From NCBI GenBank assembly GCA_030377895.1, contig JAUCGB010000042.1, positions 1-33,052 of the forward strand: DNA of 33,052 nt, read 5' to 3'. Under the pieces are notes generated by a model. The model saw only the letters and a list, made by a program, of their open reading frames with translations, was not told where the DNA came from and did not search any database. Within the stretch, counting starts at the first letter, position 1; each line of letters starts with the position of its first letter. This DNA comes from Anaerolineales bacterium HSG24 (lineage in GTDB: Bacteria > Chloroflexota > Anaerolineae > 4572-78 > J111). Position numbers and translations under genes: made by a program. Below, piece by piece: positions 31,473 to 33,052 of the stretch.

Positions 31473-31645
31473 TACCCGACAGAAATTTAATCTGAACTAA
31501 TTAACACAGAGTTTCACAGAGGAACACAGAGATTCACAGAGAAAAAACGAATTATTTTTCTTTTGTATTACTCTGTGTCACTCTGTGCTTCTCTGTGAAA
31601 CTCTGTGTTCCTGTTTTAGTCTTCCCTAATCAACTTTGTCGGGTA
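31473..31645. mobile_element. Family 3 (CACAGAG) element, second intact copy
   Basis: TACCCGACAGAAATTTAATC at the left and ACTTTGTCGGGTA at the right, with CACAGAGTTTCACAGAGGAA and CTCTGTGAAACTCTGTGTTC inside. It is about as long as 7013-7177 and sits in the 5' region of the giant gene, as that one does for hisS. The stretch 31646-31828 shows no gene or clear site. Confidence 0.8.
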
Positions 31646-31830
31646 GCAAGTAGTTGTGATTGAAACAAAAATTATCTGTCACCATAAAGTCTGATGGATG
31701 AATAAAAAGTTACGATACCATCTTGATCAAAAACATTTGGTGGGGAATCAAGCATTGCCATGTTAAAAGTTTGAGGCCGATGGGAGAATAAGGCAATAGG
31801 AGAATGTGACTATCGAGTGAAAACGAAACG

Positions 31831-31867
31831 GGAGCACTGTTTCACATGAAACAATGCTCCTGTTTTT
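31831..31867. terminator. Terminator hairpin after acuI, containing a parS-like 16-mer
   Basis: GGAGCACTGTTTCA / TGAAACAATGCTCC (31831-31844, 31847-31860) is a 14-bp stem with one mismatch. On the plus side it runs into TGTTTTTTT. On the minus side, the direction of acuI, it is followed by CGTTTCGTTTTC. It lies 21 bases after the acuI stop. The centre, TGTTTCACATGAAACA (31838-31853), is one base from the ParB-binding parS consensus. Confidence 0.7.
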
Positions 31868-31880
31868 TTGACTTCTTACT

Positions 31881-32891
31881 TCATTGCTTTCCTGTTTCCT
31901 GCGTCGTTTCCAAATCGACCACCACGCGACCCTTAACCTGCCCCTTGAGAATCTGTTCGCTCAAGGTAGAAATTTCCTCTAGCGTGACAGTTCCTTCCGT
32001 AATCAAGTCAAATACCTCCGCGCTCATTAACTCGGCGAGACGTTGCCAAGCGTGTATCCGACGTTCTACGGGACACATGACCGAGTCGATGCCCAATAGA
32101 TTAACGCCCCGCAAGATGAAGGGGTAGACGGTGGTCGGTAAATTTCCGCCACCGACCAAACCACAAGCGGCCACGCTTCCAGAACGAGCGGTTTGACGTA
32201 ATACAGCGGCCAGCGTTTCATTGCCGACAGTATCGACTGCCCCAGCCCACAACTCCCGCTCTAAGGGGCGTTTCGACGACTCGAAACGCCCAATAATCCG
32301 GCTTGCGCCGAGTGCGATCAAATAGTCAGACAGCGAATCGCCGCGCCCAGTGGAGGCGACAACGGTATATCCTAACTTGGCTAACAGGGCAACCGAGACA
32401 CTGCCTACGCCGCCCGCCGCGCCAGTCACGACAACCTCTCCTTTGTCGGGGGTAACGCCCTGTTCTTCCAAAGCCATGACCGACATCATGGCCGTAAAGC
32501 CCGCCGTTCCGATTTGCATGGCTTGTTTAGGCGTTAGGCCGGATGGTAGTGGCACTAACCAGTCGGCTTTGAGACGTGCTTTTTGAGCGTAGCCACCCCA
32601 ATACGCCTCACCGACTTCCCAACCTGTCAACACCACCGCGTCACCAGCTTTGTAGGTAGCTGAGGCCGATTCCTCAACCATGCCGACTAAATCAATACCC
32701 GGCACCATGGGAAATTTACGCACCACCGGCGCGGAGTTGGTCACAGCCAAGCCGTCCTTATAGTTCAGGCTAGAGTACGCCACCGAAACCAAGACCTCCC
32801 GATCCGGCAAATCAGCCAGCGATAATTCTTTAATGGTGGCGATCACATCATTGTCTACTTTTTCGAGTAACATTGCTTTAAAATTGGTCAT
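31881..32891 (-). CDS. acuI: Acrylyl-CoA reductase / YhdH-type quinone oxidoreductase (MDR family)
   Basis: NADPH-dependent reductase of the zinc-free medium-chain dehydrogenase group. Known AcuI enzymes reduce acryloyl-CoA to propionyl-CoA. The start is the ATG at 32891 (MTNFKAMLLEK) with AGGAG about eight bases upstream. The frame stays open further 5' only because it runs into a repeat. Motifs: SSLNYKDGLA (40-49), PMVPGIDLVG (61-70), GTAGFTAMMSVMALE, nucleotide-binding VTGAAGGVGSVSVALLAKLG (155-174), WAGAVDTVG, and LRGVNLLGIDSVMCP. 336 aa, the usual length. A perfect 11-bp palindrome lies inside the coding sequence at 32266-32291. It is monocistronic, with a hairpin downstream. Confidence 0.93.
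   Translation of the reverse strand: MTNFKAMLLEKVDNDVIATIKELSLADLPDREVLVSVAYSSLNYKDGLAVTNSAPVVRKFPMVPGIDLVGMVEESASATYKAGDAVVLTGWEVGEAYWGGYAQKARLKADWLVPLPSGLTPKQAMQIGTAGFTAMMSVMALEEQGVTPDKGEVVVTGAAGGVGSVSVALLAKLGYTVVASTGRGDSLSDYLIALGASRIIGRFESSKRPLERELWAGAVDTVGNETLAAVLRQTARSGSVAACGLVGGGNLPTTVYPFILRGVNLLGIDSVMCPVERRIHAWQRLAELMSAEVFDLITEGTVTLEEISTLSEQILKGQVKGRVVVDLETTQETGKQ
32266..32291. repeat. Perfect palindrome inside acuI
   Basis: GGGCGTTTCGA (32266-32276), loop CGAC, TCGAAACGCCC (32281-32291). It encodes GRFESSKRP, a surface segment between the nucleotide-binding fold strands, without changing the family length. Confidence 0.8.
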
Positions 32892-32926
32892 AATATTCTC
32901 CTGAATTAGTGAATAGTGAATTATTC

Positions 32927-33052
32927 CTGACGCTAACGGAATCTTTGGCGGGAACACTACAGCGGATACTTCAAAACTCAACGGATATATTTCGCCAATA
33001 ACGGGATTTCTTTGCTATTTACAGCGATTATATACGGATGAAAACCATCCGT
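32927..33052. mobile_element. Family 4 element, copy cut by the window end
   Basis: From CCTGACGCTAACGGAATC to the last base it matches 8867-8992 with only about three or four differences, and the similarity would continue past the window. It lies directly upstream of acuI. Confidence 0.88.

Noticed and set aside
32892..32981. 30-residue N-terminal extension of acuI
   Set aside because: It is encoded partly by the family 4 repeat, and the internal ATG at 32891 has a good ribosome binding site and matches the family start.

Overview
The window looks like chromosomal DNA of a free-living bacterium of about 50% GC, most probably a member of the Chloroflexota (Anaerolineae-like). The phylum is inferred from the mix of genes, from a secreted PKD/DUF11 giant protein whose C-terminus ends in a YLPIMMK-type tail often seen on exported Chloroflexota proteins, and from the density of short palindromic repeats. 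No rRNA, CRISPR array, intact transposase or phage module was seen.

Layout. 1-3187: a 68-aa hypothetical protein and a P1B-4 heavy-metal ATPase (SPC and HEGGT motifs), separated by repeats. 3490-8306, minus strand: histidine ammonia-lyase (hutH), a long-form histidyl-tRNA synthetase (hisS), two tandem tRNA-His(GTG) genes with their own promoter and terminator, and rsmG. This puts several histidine-related functions side by side. 9150-12055, plus strand: a lone hypE, tRNA-Gln(TTG), a membrane-anchored hypothetical protein and a GNAT-fold (BioF2/CelD-like) acetyltransferase. The acetyltransferase overlaps tail to tail with a minus-strand UroD-superfamily gene. 13377-15447: leuA behind a sigma70-type promoter, a leucine-rich 28-codon leader ORF and a terminator/antiterminator pair, which reads as classical leucine attenuation. 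15787-18686, minus: dprA, carrying an in-frame palindromic repeat insertion, and an AAA ATPase with a C-terminal PD-(D/E)XK-like domain. 18929-23068, minus: a two-helix membrane protein with a disordered tail, then an operon of ECF sigma factor, membrane anti-sigma factor and a beta-repeat membrane protein. 23679-31409, minus: a 2576-aa secreted multidomain protein with a large internal duplication. 31881-32891, minus: an acrylyl-CoA reductase/quinone oxidoreductase.

The spaces between genes are almost entirely non-autonomous inverted-repeat elements. At least eight families can be told apart by comparing copies within the window. One family (four copies, about 98 bp) has TA on both sides of every copy. 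One of those copies sits inside another repeat whose uninterrupted form is also present, so an empty and a filled site can be compared directly. The same outer shell carries different hairpin cores, and one hairpin core type sits in different shells. Repeats also reach into genes: one lies in frame inside dprA, and the 3' ends of hutH and dprA run into a similar repeat. The attenuator and this modular repeat system are the two most interesting features.
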